Made by a program: the position numbers and the translations under genes. A DNA stretch of 64,000 nt from Loripinus fragilis (lineage: Eukaryota; Mollusca; Bivalvia; Lucinida; Lucinidae), in assembly GCA_964019695.1 (NCBI GenBank), contig OZ026524.1:63867066-63931065 (forward strand). The letters run 5' to 3'. The notes beneath the pieces were generated by a model that saw only the letters and a list, made by a program, of their open reading frames with translations, ran no database searches and had not been told where the DNA came from. Of the stretch, positions 21,050 through 30,910 are shown piece by piece (the stretch's first letter is position 1; the number at the start of each line of letters is the position of its first letter).

Positions 21050-22996
21050 TCTTTAATACGCCAATCGCAAGAAAAGTCATCTGCTTTTCTCGTCTGCTGA
21101 AAGTTTAAGAAGCCTCTATGACAAACAGGGTGGACCCAGATCAGACTGCTCCTATAGCAGTCTGATCTGGGTTCACGCTGTTTGCTTCGATACTTAATTC
21201 ATCAGTAATGTAAGACAATTATTTGCAGCAGACGACATTTTCAGATGCACTTTTAGCTCACCTGAGCCAAAGGCTCATGGGTGAGCTAATAGTATACCAG
21301 TCACTCCGGCGTCCCTCGTCCTTCGGTCCGTCCGTCCGTCCACAATTTCAAACATCTTCTCCTCTGAAACCACTGGGCCATTTAAACTCAAATTTCATAT
21401 GGAGACTCCTTAGGACACGGGAACGAAAGTTTGTTCAAATGGTCCTGGTCACATTACCAAGATGGCCGCCATGCCCATATATGGTAAAAACCCTTTAAAA
21501 AATCTTCTTCTCCAGAACCAGAAGGCTGATGACCTTGGGACTTGGTATGTAGCATTGGGGGTGTGGGGCCTACCAAGTTTGTTCAAATGATGATCCTAGG
21601 TTGACCTTGACCTTCTTAACATCAAGGTCAAATTTGCTTCCTAATGCATTTAAATGGGAAAATTTCTGAAAAGTTGATTTTTTTTAAAACTGTGGAAGCT
21701 TTAGTCATTATTGTCACTTGATATGTTTAACCTAATGAGACAGTGGCTACAAATAAGTTCCAAAGGTCAAGGTTGACCTTTAACCTTCCAGCTTAGGTCA
21801 CTGATAATGGAGTCCCATCAATATATTAAAACATAGTTTTCTCACAAACCATTGGCCCATTTGAACTCAAATTTCATGTGAAGACTCCTTTTGATAAGTT
21901 AGCCAAAATTTATGCAAAATATTTTGGTCACATGACCAAGATGGCTGCCACACCCATACATGGTAAAAACCCTTTAAAAATCTTCTTCTCCAGAACCAGA
22001 AGGCCGATGACCTTGGGACTTGGTATGTAGCATTGGGGATTTGGGGCCAACCAAGTTTGTTCAAATTTTGATCCAAGTTGACCTTGATCCACTTAATGTC
22101 AAGGTCAAATTTTCTTCCAAATGCATTTAAATGGGATTTTTTTTGAAAAGTTGATTTTTTGAATGCTGTTGAAGCAAAAGTCATTATTCTCACCTGATAT
22201 GTTGAAACTAAAGAGACAATGGCTATAAATAAGTTTCAAAGGTCAAGGGTTGACCTTTAATTTTCAGCCAAGGTCGCTCATATTGGAGTCCCATCAACAC
22301 ATTATAATATAGTTTCCTCGGAAACCACTAGTCCAATTGAACTCAAATTTCATATGAAGACTCCTTATGATAGGTTAGCCAAAATTTATACCAATTGTAC
22401 TGGTCAAATGACCAAGATGGCCACCACACCCATATATGGTAAAAACCTTTAAATATCCTCTTCTCTGGAACCAAAAGGCCAATGACCAAGTTGGGACTTG
22501 GTATGTAGCATTGGGGGTGTGGGCCCTACCAGATTTGCACTAATGAAGATCTAGGTTGACCTTTGACCTTCTTTATGGCAAGGTCAAATTTGACCCCTAA
22601 TGCATTGATATGGGAATAATCTTGAAATGTTTATTTTTTTCTATAACTGTTTAGGCAGAAATCATAATACCTGCAAGAAATGTTTAACCTAATGAGACCA
22701 CAGTTTTATATAAGTACCAAATGTCAAGCTGACCTGTGATCTTTTATCCAAGGCCACTCATTTGGATTGCCACATACCTATCTTAACATCTTTACTCAGA
22801 AATCACTGGGCTGTTTGATGGAGTATTCATAAGATTTTTTTAGGTCACTTGACAAAAATGGCCGCAACCCCCATAAAACAAATATGTTTCATTATAAGCC
22901 GTAGTTAATCTTGACCTATTTTATCATTATTAAGGAGATCAGGTGAGCGCCTCAGGACCTTCAGGTCCTCTAGTTTATCTTGGCGCTTTAAGGGTT
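21050..22996. repeat. palindromic MITE, GCGCCAAG family, split by an inserted element
   Basis: The left part (21050-21254) runs from CGCCAATCGCAAGAAAAGTC to CAGATGCACTTTT, and the right part (22974-22996) has TTATCTTGGCGCTTTAAGGG. Between them sits a 1.7-kb AGCTCACCTGAG-type repeat. Confidence 0.8.
21255..22973. mobile_element. AGCTCACCTGAG-type repeat, copy 1
   Basis: It begins with a hairpin (AGCTCACCTGAGCC against GGGTGAGCT), then TAGTATACCAGTCACTCCGG and TCCG repeats. It then has three diverged modules of about 430 bp, each with GGCCGATGACCTTGGGACTT and GGTCAAATTTG. It ends in AGGTGAGCGCCTCAGGACC and CTTCAGGTCCTCTAG. No long ORF. The second copy is at 45069-47107. Confidence 0.75.
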
Positions 22997-23099
22997 AAAT
23001 CTCGTATTAGCCTGTGTAGCCCTGCAGTTTAGTACAGGATATATCGGGGCTCAGCAGGAAACTGTTAAGAATAATTTTTAAACCTTACTTTTTCATGTA

Positions 23100-23303
23100 C
23101 AGTAAACCTATGTAAAACGGTCACTCAAAAATAGACAAAACAAAGATCTTAATGACAAATGGTAGCTTAATGAAGGCCAAAAGTATTGCGAATGCTCCAC
23201 TTGGAGTGTTCCACAATACTTTTGACCTGCATTAAGCTATAAGTGATCTTGAAAACCAATTTTCGGTCTTTTTGAGAGTGGCCGTTTTACACAGGTTTTA
23301 CTG
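23100..23303. mobile_element. TA-flanked palindromic MITE (CAGTAAAACC ends), copy 1
   Basis: The ends are CAGTAAACCTATGTAAAACG and the inverse of CAGTAAAACCTGTGTAAAAC, flanked by TA. The centre is an inverted repeat around GCGAATGCTCCACTTGGAGT. It ends 23 bp upstream of exon 5. Confidence 0.85.
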
Positions 23304-23326
23304 TACTGGCCCTAATTATCTTTCAG

Positions 23327-23457
23327 AACAAGTTCCAGGAAATGTTTAGTAATGCGTATTCTAAGATCCGAGTGACACTGTATGCCGACGTGAGACCGTC
23401 GGCCTCTAATCTACGCTGGGATCCGTCTTTTATGATAGACTTCCTGGAGAATGCCAA
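23327..23457 (+). CDS. MED12: MED12 exon 5 of window
   Basis: The acceptor is TATCTTTCAG and the donor is CCAA|GTAAGA. It encodes NKFQEMFSNAYSKIRVTLYA and DVRPSASNLRWDPSFMIDFL followed by ENAK, matching MED12 NKFGELFSDFCSKVKNTIY...NMRWAPEFMIDTLENP. It enters in phase 0 and leaves in phase 2. It sits between two TA-flanked MITEs, one ending 23 bp upstream and the other starting 18 bp downstream, so the intron parts of its splice sites are almost the only unique DNA left around it. Confidence 0.94.
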
Positions 23458-23475
23458 GTAAGATATGATGAACTA

Positions 23476-23702
23476 CTGTCGAGCCAGCCAAGAGTGACAA
23501 TGATGTCATGTTTTCTTTACACAGTTACCAGGGACTTATAATAGATAGATCATTTGTGTATTAATTCTATCCTTAGGATAGGATTAATACACAAGTGATC
23601 TATTGGTTCGTGTTTGCTCAAGTGAAGTGTACACATTAGTGCTTTACTAAAGCGTTTGTAAAAAAAGTATTACGTGGCTATCACTCTTGGTTGGCACGAC
23701 AG
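23476..23702. mobile_element. TA-flanked palindromic MITE (CTGTCGTGCC ends), copy 2
   Basis: The ends are CTGTCGAGCCAGCCAAGAGT and ACTCTTGGTTGGCACGACAG with TA flanks. It begins 18 bp after the exon 5 donor. Confidence 0.85.
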
Positions 23703-23861
23703 TAGATACAGTTCAGTCCTTTTATAATGCTATGTTTTGGTTCCATAGGAATGGAGCGTGTTGAAAGTTAAACATGATATAAAGGGATCATTTTACAGAG
23801 AAATTATAGGAAATGACCACTTCATTTCATAATTTCTTGTAAAATTACATGGTGTAACTAT

Positions 23862-24058
23862 TTAACCCTTTACTCCATAGGCTATTTTTAGATCATGACA
23901 TCATTTTTAGACAAAATTGAAAAAAAATCAAAGTTTTGATTACTTTTAAAAATATTATGGAAAATGGAGCATTTGCTCCAAAAGAGCAAATGCTCCATTT
24001 TCCATAATATTTTTAAATACATAACACTTCAAAGGCGTCTCTATGAGGTAAAAGGTTA
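23862..24058. repeat. palindromic MITE, GGAAAATGGAGC family, copy 1
   Basis: A long inverted repeat, AATATTATGGAAAATGGAGC with its complement, is centred on ATTTGCTCCAAAAGAGCAAA. The ends are TTAACCCTTTACTCCATAGG and the inverse. Copies 2 and 3 are at 33673-33895 and 39762-39979. Confidence 0.8.
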
Positions 24059-24587
24059 AGAACCACACCATGACTGTGTTATATCCAAATCTGTGTTATA
24101 ACGAGGTGTGTTATAAAGAGACTGCATTGTATTACTTAGCCATGTTATTTCCCAACTGCCTATACATGGAGTAATTGTCTATTTTTTGCTATGTCATGAG
24201 TCACTGAACTATTGACCAGGCAATATTTTTGACTATTGACTGGTACTATACCATGGCCTGGTTTCCCTCTTCCCTGTCGTTTATCTGCATGCGCACCGAT
24301 GATGCACGTATGGTTCGTTTATGAAAGGAGACGTTATGACATTGATGAAAATGAGGCACGGTTTGGCAACTTTGAACTCCAATAACTCCCTTGTTTATGG
24401 TCAGAAACATAAAGTGCAGGTACTCGTTTTCATAGTTAGAACGAGCGGAACATTTTGAGACCAAAATTGAGCAGATTTTGGTGAATTTTTCTGTTTTGCG
24501 ACAAAACCGCATCATGACTAGTCTATAGCAACTCCATTCAAGGAACCCTACTAAGTATTTCATCCAAAGGGTTTGGTAATAAAACAA

Positions 24588-24753
24588 TTATTTCATGCCT
24601 GTTTGTAGTATAGTCAAACTATTACCCCTCGGTACCGTGGACGACCTGATGCACTATTGCACAAGGCCGAAGGCCTCGTGCAATAGTGTATCAGGTCGTC
24701 CACAGCACCTCTGGGTAATAGTTTTGACTATACTACAAACAGGCATGAAATAA
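24588..24753. repeat. long near-perfect palindrome
   Basis: Arms of about 80 bp: TTATTTCATGCCTGTTTGTA...ACCTGATGCACTATTGCAC, then AAGGCCGAAGGCCTCG at the centre, then the inverse. Only a few mismatches, so it is young or maintained. No protein-coding content. Confidence 0.85.
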
Positions 24754-24984
24754 CTGTATATTATACTCAGAAAGGACAAAATTCAGTACAGGGTTGGTCT
24801 AGTGAGTGTAGTCTAATCAAAAATAATTTTAGTCCCGTTTAGGTTAATAATCTCTGAAGTTTTGTCCCTTTTCAATGCAGTTTGGCTAAACTAAATGGAG
24901 TATTGGCCTCCTGTCCAGTATAGTTCAAGTCAATGTATTGTTGGCCATTCTTTGGGATAACTCTTTACAAGTTAGAAACCACTT

Positions 24985-25105
24985 TTGTTGTCTGCTGATC
25001 ACCTTTGCAAACAGTTTGGACCCAGATCAGGTCCGACAAAACAGCTGGCTGGATCTTTATTTAAACAGTTTGACATTCTGATGGTATTCCTGAAAGAATT
25101 TATAG
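24985..25105. repeat. partial palindromic MITE (GGACCCAGATCAGG family)
   Basis: TTTGCAAACAGTTTGGACCC and GATTTCCTGAAAG-like ends are shared with 36600-36810, 38555-38755 and 40405-40590, which carry a hairpin of GGACCCAGATCAGGCCC and its inverse, CAGCAGA and ATTACCCAGCA. Confidence 0.6.
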
Positions 25106-25304
25106 AAAAAGTTATTTTTGAAAAAAAGTTTAGAATACAAGCAGTGATAGATCTTGTGACAGTTGTATGTATACAGGCTAGTCTGAGCCTTTACTGCTCG
25201 CTTATGTAATAATGAGTGGACTGAATTATTGTAACCAACTTCAAATTTATGTGTTGGTGTTAGCCGGATGTTGAAAGCAGTCCCAAGCAGTCCCAGGTGT
25301 TTAA

Positions 25305-25490
25305 GCAGGCCTTTAGTTAAGAGTGTGTACCAAAAATTTAATTTTCTTATTTCTCTACAAAACATATGTTGTTGGTACTCAAAAGAACCTTCTCAATGAG
25401 ACGGTTCTTATGAGCACCCAAAAACAGATGTTAAAACTGATGGGTAAGGAAATATTTACAATTTTACGCTTAAAAATTTGGTTTATCCAA
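25305..25490. repeat. hairpin MITE with GAACCGTCTC core
   Basis: The first of two head-to-tail copies directly upstream of the exon 6 array. Confidence 0.75.
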
Positions 25491-25493
25491 CCC

Positions 25494-25664
25494 TATGTTT
25501 AAGAGTGTGTGATTAAAAATTATTTTTCTTATTTCTCAATTAAAATATATGTTGTGGGTACTCAAAAGAAGCGTCTCAATGAGACGGTTCTTTTGAGCAC
25601 CCAAAACATAAGTTTATACTGATGGATAAGAAAATAATCACAATTTAAGCCCCCTATTTTTTTC
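25494..25664. repeat. hairpin MITE with GAACCGTCTC core
   Basis: The second head-to-tail copy. It ends about 10 bp before the first duplicated exon 6 acceptor (25674). Confidence 0.75.
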
Positions 25665-25665
25665 C

Positions 25666-26239
25666 TTATTTCAGGGGTACTCCTATAGACAGCCAGCTAG
25701 TGAGACAGTTGAATGAACCTGCTGCCAGATACAGTTTTGTTTGTAATTCTATGTTAAATATCTGAACCTATGATTTCTTATTTCAGAGGTACACCTATAG
25801 ACAGCCAGCTAGTGAGACAGTTGAATGAACCTGCTGCCAGATACAGTTTTGTTTGTAACTCTATGTTAAATATCTGAACCTATGATTTCTTATTTCAGAG
25901 GCACAACTATAGACAGCCAGCTAGTGAGACAGTTGAATGAACCCGCTGCCAGATACAGTTTTGTTTGTAACTCTATGTTAAATATCTGAACCTATTATTT
26001 CTTATTTCAGGGGCACACCTATAGACAGCCAGCTAGTGAGACAGTTGAATGAACCCGCTGCCAGATACAGTTTTGTTTGTAATTCTATGTTAAATATCTG
26101 AACCTATGATTTCTTATTTCAGGGGCACACCTATAGACAGCCAGCTAGTGAGACAGTTGAATGAACCCGCTGCCAGATACAGTTTTGTTTGTAACTCTAT
26201 GTTAAATATCTGCAATAAATTCTTGCTGTGTTCCGATAG
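25666..26239 (+). repeat. exon 6-derived tandem array, 5 copies of exactly 112 bp
   Basis: Acceptor positions (first exon base) are 25675, 25787, 25899, 26011 and 26123. Each copy is TTCTTATTTCAG plus 90 bp of exon up to ATATCTG. Copies 1-4 then run into the next intron end (AACCTATGATTTC) and have no donor; reading on gives TGA directly after ATATC. Copy 5 continues to the real exon end. Confidence 0.95.
26123..26239 (+). CDS. MED12: MED12 exon 6 of window (last, complete copy of the array)
   Basis: The acceptor is CTTATTTCAG; the donor is GATAG|GTAGGT, with a second possible GT four bases on. The junction with exon 5 makes Lys, then GTPIDSQLVRQLNEPAARYS, FVCNSMLNICNKFLLCSDR, matching MED12 ENPANRYSFVCNALMHVC. 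It leaves in phase 2. Four upstream copies of the acceptor and first part of the exon precede it, but only this copy runs past the ATATCTG point into a donor. Reading through an upstream copy meets an in-frame TGA. Confidence 0.88.
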
Positions 26240-26569
26240 GTAGGTAACATATATGTACATAGTTCTCGAATTTGTCAGGGTTTTTATTGAAAAACAACAA
26301 GTTGTTAATGAATTTTCAGTCTGCCTTTTTATTATTGGATAGTGGAAATATTAAATCTTAACTGCAAATTGTAGACACATTAAATATGATACGTCTAAGT
26401 TGGCCTGTTTGGACCGAGTTTGTCAAAATAAGTTTGTGACTGGTATTATGCCAGGACTACTTTTGCCAAATAAACCATATAATAAGCACTGTATAACTTT
26501 TACTAATAAAATAAGTTAAATTTTGTTTTTTTGCTGTGTTATGTTCTATCAAGGTACACAATTGTTATG

Positions 26570-26760
26570 GGAGTGGCTCAGAGGTAGAGTGCTTGACTCG
26601 AAACTGAGGGGCCCCAGGTTCGAGCCTCACCGGCGTCACTGCGTTGTGTTCTTGAGCAAGACATATTGATCCTAGCTTAGTACTGGTTCACCCAAGGAAG
26701 ACCCATCCTTACATAACAGAGAGATTGTTGATGGGGCGTAAAGGATCAAATTAATAAAAT
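26570..26760 (+). mobile_element. tRNA-derived SINE, family A, with long flanking direct repeats
   Basis: A-box-like GTGGCTCAGAGGTAG, B-box-like AGGTTCGAGCC, and the family A body. Flanking direct repeats of about 37 bp (26534-26569 and 26776-26812, both CTGTGTTATGTTCTAT... AATTGTTATG) are unusually long for a target duplication. Confidence 0.85.
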
Positions 26761-26869
26761 ATGTTATTTTTTTTTCTGTGTTATGTTCTATTCAAGGTAC
26801 ACAATTGTTATGTCAATGTTGCAAAATAAAAATGACAATCTTTTACCTATTTAACCTTGATGATTAGGG

Positions 26870-27640
26870 ACTATTACATATTGATTTGGTTATCACCCAA
26901 AGTATCGGCCCACTTAAGCTCTAGACAAGGGCTGATAATCATCAAGGGTTGATACTGTTACATGTTGTTTTGGTTATCACCCAAAGTATCAACCCACTTA
27001 AGCTCTAGACTAGGGCTGATAACTATCACGGGTTGATACTGTTACATGTTGTTTTGGTTATCACCCAAAGTATCAACCCACTTAAGCTCTAGACTAGGGC
27101 TGATAACTATCAAGGGTTGATACTGTTACATGTTGTTTTGGTTATCACCCAAAGTATCAACCCACTTAAGCTCTAGACTAGGGCTGATAACTATCAAGGG
27201 TTGATACTGTTACATGTTGTTTTGGTTATCACCCAAAGTATCAACCCACTTAAGCTCTAGACTAGGGCTGATAACTATCAAGGGTTGATACTGTTACATG
27301 TTGTTTTGGTTATCACCCAAAGTATCAACCCACTTCAGCTCTAGACATCAAGGGTTGATACTGTTACATGTTGTTTTGGTTATCACCCAAAGTATCAACC
27401 CACTTAAGCTCTAGACTAGGGCTGATAACTATCAAGGGTTGATACTGTTACATGTTGTTTTGGTTATCACCCAAAGTATCAACCCACTTAAGCTCTAGGC
27501 TAGGGCTGATAACTATCAAGGGTTGATACTGTTACATGTTGTTTTAGTTATCATCAAAAGTATCAACCCACTTAAGCTCTAGCTTAGGGCTGATAACCAC
27601 AAGGGTTGATACTGAGGGATATATTAACCAAAAACTCATG
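26870..27640. repeat. 84-bp tandem array, about 9 copies
   Basis: The unit is GGGTTGATACTGTTACATGT, TGTTTTGGTTATCACCCAAA, GTATCAACCCACTTAAGCTC and TAGACTAGGGCTGATAACTA plus TCAA. GGGTTGATAC and GTATCAACCC form a stem in each unit. One unit is shortened near 27345. Confidence 0.9.
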
Positions 27641-27791
27641 TTATAAATAGAGATTTTTGAATAACAATTTTCATATCATAACCTATATCAACCCGAGACA
27701 CTCATATCAGCCCTTGGGCTTTTTGATCTTTTATCAAAGTGTATTAAAGCAGATGATAACCTTTGCAAATAGTTTGGACCCATATTTGATA

Positions 27792-27935
27792 ATACACGGG
27801 TGAAAGTTTTCCGGATTAATCCTGAATTCAGTATTTTGAGGCTGACTTTCCATAGAAAGTCAGCCTCAAAATGCTGAATTAGGCAGATTTTAATAGCTTC
27901 TGATTAGTTTTGTTTTCCGGTGATCTAAACACAGT
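27792..27935. repeat. hairpin repeat, GTCAGCCTCAAAAT family
   Basis: AGGCTGACTTTCCATAGAAAGTCAGCC forms the core hairpin and GGTGAAAGTTTTCCGGATT the outer part. A second, diverged copy is at 44418-44660 and remnants are near 31990-32160. Confidence 0.65.
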
Positions 27936-28139
27936 TAATCATTTATTTAAAACTCGAAATTATTCATTTTTGTAGGCATCCTGCAAGTTTTAAAGTTTGA
28001 CCCATGATAATAAGGCCAGGCAAAATATTTGACTCTCAATTGATATTCCTTAAATAATTTCTCACAGAATATTAAAGTGAATTCTGAAAAAAAATCAGCA
28101 GACATAAAAAAAATCATGGTAAATGACCCAGCATGCAAA

Positions 28140-28365
28140 AAGTTAATCCTTAATCACAACAAGTGTCGTCTGCTTTGTTGTCTGCTAAAATGTTTAAAAA
28201 GCATCTTTGAGAAGCGGTGTAGACCCAGATAAGACTGGGTCCACACTGTTTGCCTCGATACTAAGATAAGCCAATAATGTTAAGCAAATATATGCAGCAG
28301 ATGACTTAAGAAGACAACATTTTTCAGATGCATCTTTTTTTTCGGCACTTAAAGGGTAAAGACAG
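28140..28365. repeat. palindromic MITE, GCGCCAAG family (diverged)
   Basis: GTCGTCTGCTTTGTTGTCTG on the left, CAGCAGATGACTTAAG and TTTCGGCACTTAAAGGG on the right, with GACCCAGATAAGACTGGGTC in the centre. Confidence 0.65.
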
Positions 28366-28375
28366 GTACTAGGTG

Positions 28376-28503
28376 AGTTTCTTTTGATATCAAGTTTACC
28401 AGGCAAGGCTTTGAGAATGCTTGTTGACATCGCGAGGCTTGCCGAGCGATTCAACATGCATTCTCAAAGCCGAGCCTGGTAAACTTGGTATCAAAATACA
28501 CAA
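28376..28503. repeat. hairpin (TTTACCAGGC arms)
   Basis: Inverted arms GATATCAAGTTTACCAGGCA...TTTGAGAATGC and the inverse around CGCGAGGCTTGCCGAGCG. Only this copy was recognised. Confidence 0.65.
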
Positions 28504-28746
28504 ACCAGGTATTCTATTTATCAGCTTACCAAGTTGATTTACTCTTCAAACTAGCGAATATGACGTAATTATCGATTTTTGCGTCGATGAAGCGTCATTT
28601 GCGACATCATTCAAAGAGTGCAACGTCATCATGACCTGATAAAGGCACATGTCGTGAGATAGACAACATTCATCAGACAACTTGCAACGCTGCAGTTAAT
28701 ATGAATGGTAACTGATAAATGATGCCTTGCCTTCTATTCTTTTCAG

Positions 28747-28888
28747 ACTGAATGAGATAAGTGTGCTGTGTGCTGAACTGACGGCAAGATGTAACTCTCT
28801 CAGTGCGGAATGGCTCGGTGTTCTCAACGCATTATGCTGCTCCTCTAGTCATAACTGTGGATACATAGATGTCCTTACACAGATTGAT
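28747..28888 (+). CDS. MED12: MED12 exon 7 of window
   Basis: The acceptor is CTTTTCAG and the donor is GAT|GTAGGT. It encodes [20 protein letters not shown] and [20 protein letters not shown] then DVLTQID, matching MED12 [34 protein letters not shown]. It enters in phase 2 and leaves in phase 0. A palindromic MITE (28907-29439), itself carrying a SINE, begins 18 bp after the donor. Confidence 0.95.
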
Positions 28889-28906
28889 GTAGGTTTCCTA
28901 ACAGGA

Positions 28907-29439
28907 CAGTAAAACCTGTGTAAAACGGCCACTCTCAAAAAGACGAAAAATTAGTGGCTTTTAAGATCAATTATCGCTTAATTTACTGGGCCGCGTAGCG
29001 CATTCGGTAATGTGTATGGCAACAGATGCGAGTCTAACTGCAGATCCAGGGGTCGCGAGTTTGATCCCGGCCCGGTCTTATACTTTCTTGGAGATTGATC
29101 ATGAAATAATTTCTATGGTTATTCTCCTCCCTTCAGCTGAATCGTTCAAGAAGGGTTGTTGTCAATTACAAGCGAAAGTATGTGCATGAAGTACTGGCTG
29201 ACTGCTTGTTCAAGTGTGGCTAGGTGAACTGACCATCCCGCCATGACCATAGCCGTTGACTTCGGGCGTAAAGCAACAAAACAAGCAAGCAAATAAATGG
29301 CTATATGCAGGTCAAAAGTATTGCAGAATGCTCCAAGGGGAGCATTCTGCAATACTTTTTACCTTCATTAAGCAACCATTTGTCATTAAGATCTTTGTTT
29401 TGTCTATTTTTGTGTGGTCGTTTTACACAGGTTTTACTG
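28907..29439. mobile_element. TA-type palindromic MITE (CAGTAAAACC ends), copy 2, SINE inside
   Basis: The left end CAGTAAAACCTGTGTAAAAC and the right end GGTTTTACTG match copy 1 (23100-23303). The centre, GCAGAATGCTCCAAGGGGAG, is present. A family B SINE (28986-29296) is inserted between the arms. Confidence 0.8.
28986..29296 (+). mobile_element. tRNA-derived SINE, family B
   Basis: A-box-like CGTAGCGCATTCGGTAATG, B-box-like GGTCGCGAGTTTGATCC, the family body GAAATAATTTCTATGG and AAGAAGGGTTG, and a tail of CAAG/CAAA units. This copy is fuller than the one at 1648-1963. Confidence 0.8.
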
Positions 29440-29855
29440 TATTATATTCATTCACTATAGAGGCCTTGCCTTTTTATTTCAATATGGTAAATGTTCCAAA
29501 AAATAAAATGTTCATAAATAAGATGTTGGTTTATTAATATCAGTGCTGGAACTCACAAAATGCTTGTGGGAGCAGCAAATGGAAGTCCCTCATCAGACTG
29601 CTTCAGAAATGTTTCTCATCAGACTGCTTCAGAAATGTTTGTGCTGTCTCCCCAGAGCCCTTGCTTCTTGCTTACACATAGTAAGGAAGCAGAGAAAAGA
29701 TCAGACCAAAAATTAAACCTCTACTCCTACTGGATATGTCGCCATGGGCTCTTGTAAGAGCTGCCTGATCAGGGTCTAATCTGATTGCTTATGGAAATAT
29801 GATATTCCTGATCCTACACTAGTGGACCTGACAAGTGACTTATTTGTTCTATATA

Positions 29856-30334
29856 CAGTCAACCCTCTTTCAAACGACCATGTTTGTTCCAAGCTAACTT
29901 TGACGTTAAAGTGTATTTGCTGTTATAACGAAATGCGGACCAGTACCAGGTTTCCGCATCATAATCATTTGATAAAAGAAAATATTGTACATATGAATTT
30001 AAATGCTATTATTCCAAGTGTATACATCAGTTCATTTTCATATTGCATGAAAATCCCAAAAGTTTCCCTCTTACCAAATGTGACAGAAACCTTTTCATGC
30101 TAAAGACCATATCCTGATCACCAAATTGACTGACAAATCGTAAAAATTCTGTTATATTGAATATATTTTCAATAGAAAATGTATATCTGTTACCAGAACT
30201 TACTGTCGGTGTCGTTAAGTGAATATTCTGTTATAAAGAGGGAATTTTAATGGAAATAGATCCGTTCCCTGCAAATTTATGTCGGATAGTGAATATTCTG
30301 TTATAAAAAATGACGTTATAAAGAGGTTTGACTG
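29856..30334. mobile_element. TIR element (CAGTCAAMCCTCTTT ends)
   Basis: The left end CAGTCAACCCTCTTTCAAAC and the right end AAGAGGTTTGACTG are inverted. GTTATAAAGAG and GTTATATTG motifs lie inside. About 480 bp, with no transposase. Related short pieces lie near 24067-24130. Confidence 0.6.
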
Positions 30335-30500
30335 TGCCAACATGAAGGTTTATTTATATAATTATTCATAGTGGGTGGAGCCTAATATGAATATTCATGA
30401 AGGAAAGGGTTGAAGGAGGTTATTGAGCATAATGAGATAAGGCCAAAAACTCACATTCTGGCCCATATTGGGCGTAATGAAACTTTGATTATTTTTCCAG

Positions 30501-30633
30501 GTGAGTGACCCCTCGTTTCATGACAACTTAGCTGTATTCACATCAATACTGATCGCAAGACACTGTTTCTCGCTACAAGACCTCATAAGTAACGTGGCAT
30601 TGCCCAGTCTTGTCAATGGAAATCCTGCAATTG
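30501..30633 (+). CDS. MED12: MED12 exon 8 of window
   Basis: The acceptor is ATTTTTCCAG and the donor is ATTG|GTAGGT. It encodes [20 protein letters not shown] and [20 protein letters not shown] then NPAI, matching MED12 [30 protein letters not shown]. It enters in phase 0 and leaves in phase 1. The exon itself begins GTGAGTGA, which looks like a donor directly after the acceptor; this is coding sequence (Val-Ser-Asp), not a splice site. Confidence 0.94.
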
Positions 30634-30710
30634 GTAGGTTTATTTGTTTACTTATTAGTATCGGGTGCTATTATTAACCCATAAAGCGCCAATCATCACT
30701 GAAGCAGACA

Positions 30711-30910
30711 GGGAACTCAGTGGCCTAGTGATAGAGTGCTTGACTTGAGACCTAGGGGCCCCTGGTTCAAGCCCCACCGGCGTCACTGTGTTGCTTCCTT
30801 GAACAAGATACATTAATCCTTGCTTAGTTCTTGTTCAACCCAGGAAGACCCGTCCCAACATAGCTGATAAATTGTTGATTGGGATGTAAAGAATCAAATC
30901 AAAGAAACAA
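30711..30910 (+). mobile_element. tRNA-derived SINE, family A
   Basis: CTCAGTGGCCTAGTGATAG and CTGGTTCAAGCCC box-like elements and the family tail. It is flanked by a near-identical direct repeat, ACTGAAGCAGAC (30698-30709) and ACTGCAGCAGAC (30911-30922). It sits inside a GCGCCAAG-family MITE (30676-31089). Confidence 0.85.

Noticed and set aside
24246..24587. 113-residue minus-strand ORF
   Set aside because: No recognised domain, no supporting context, and it ends against the long palindrome; treated as chance.
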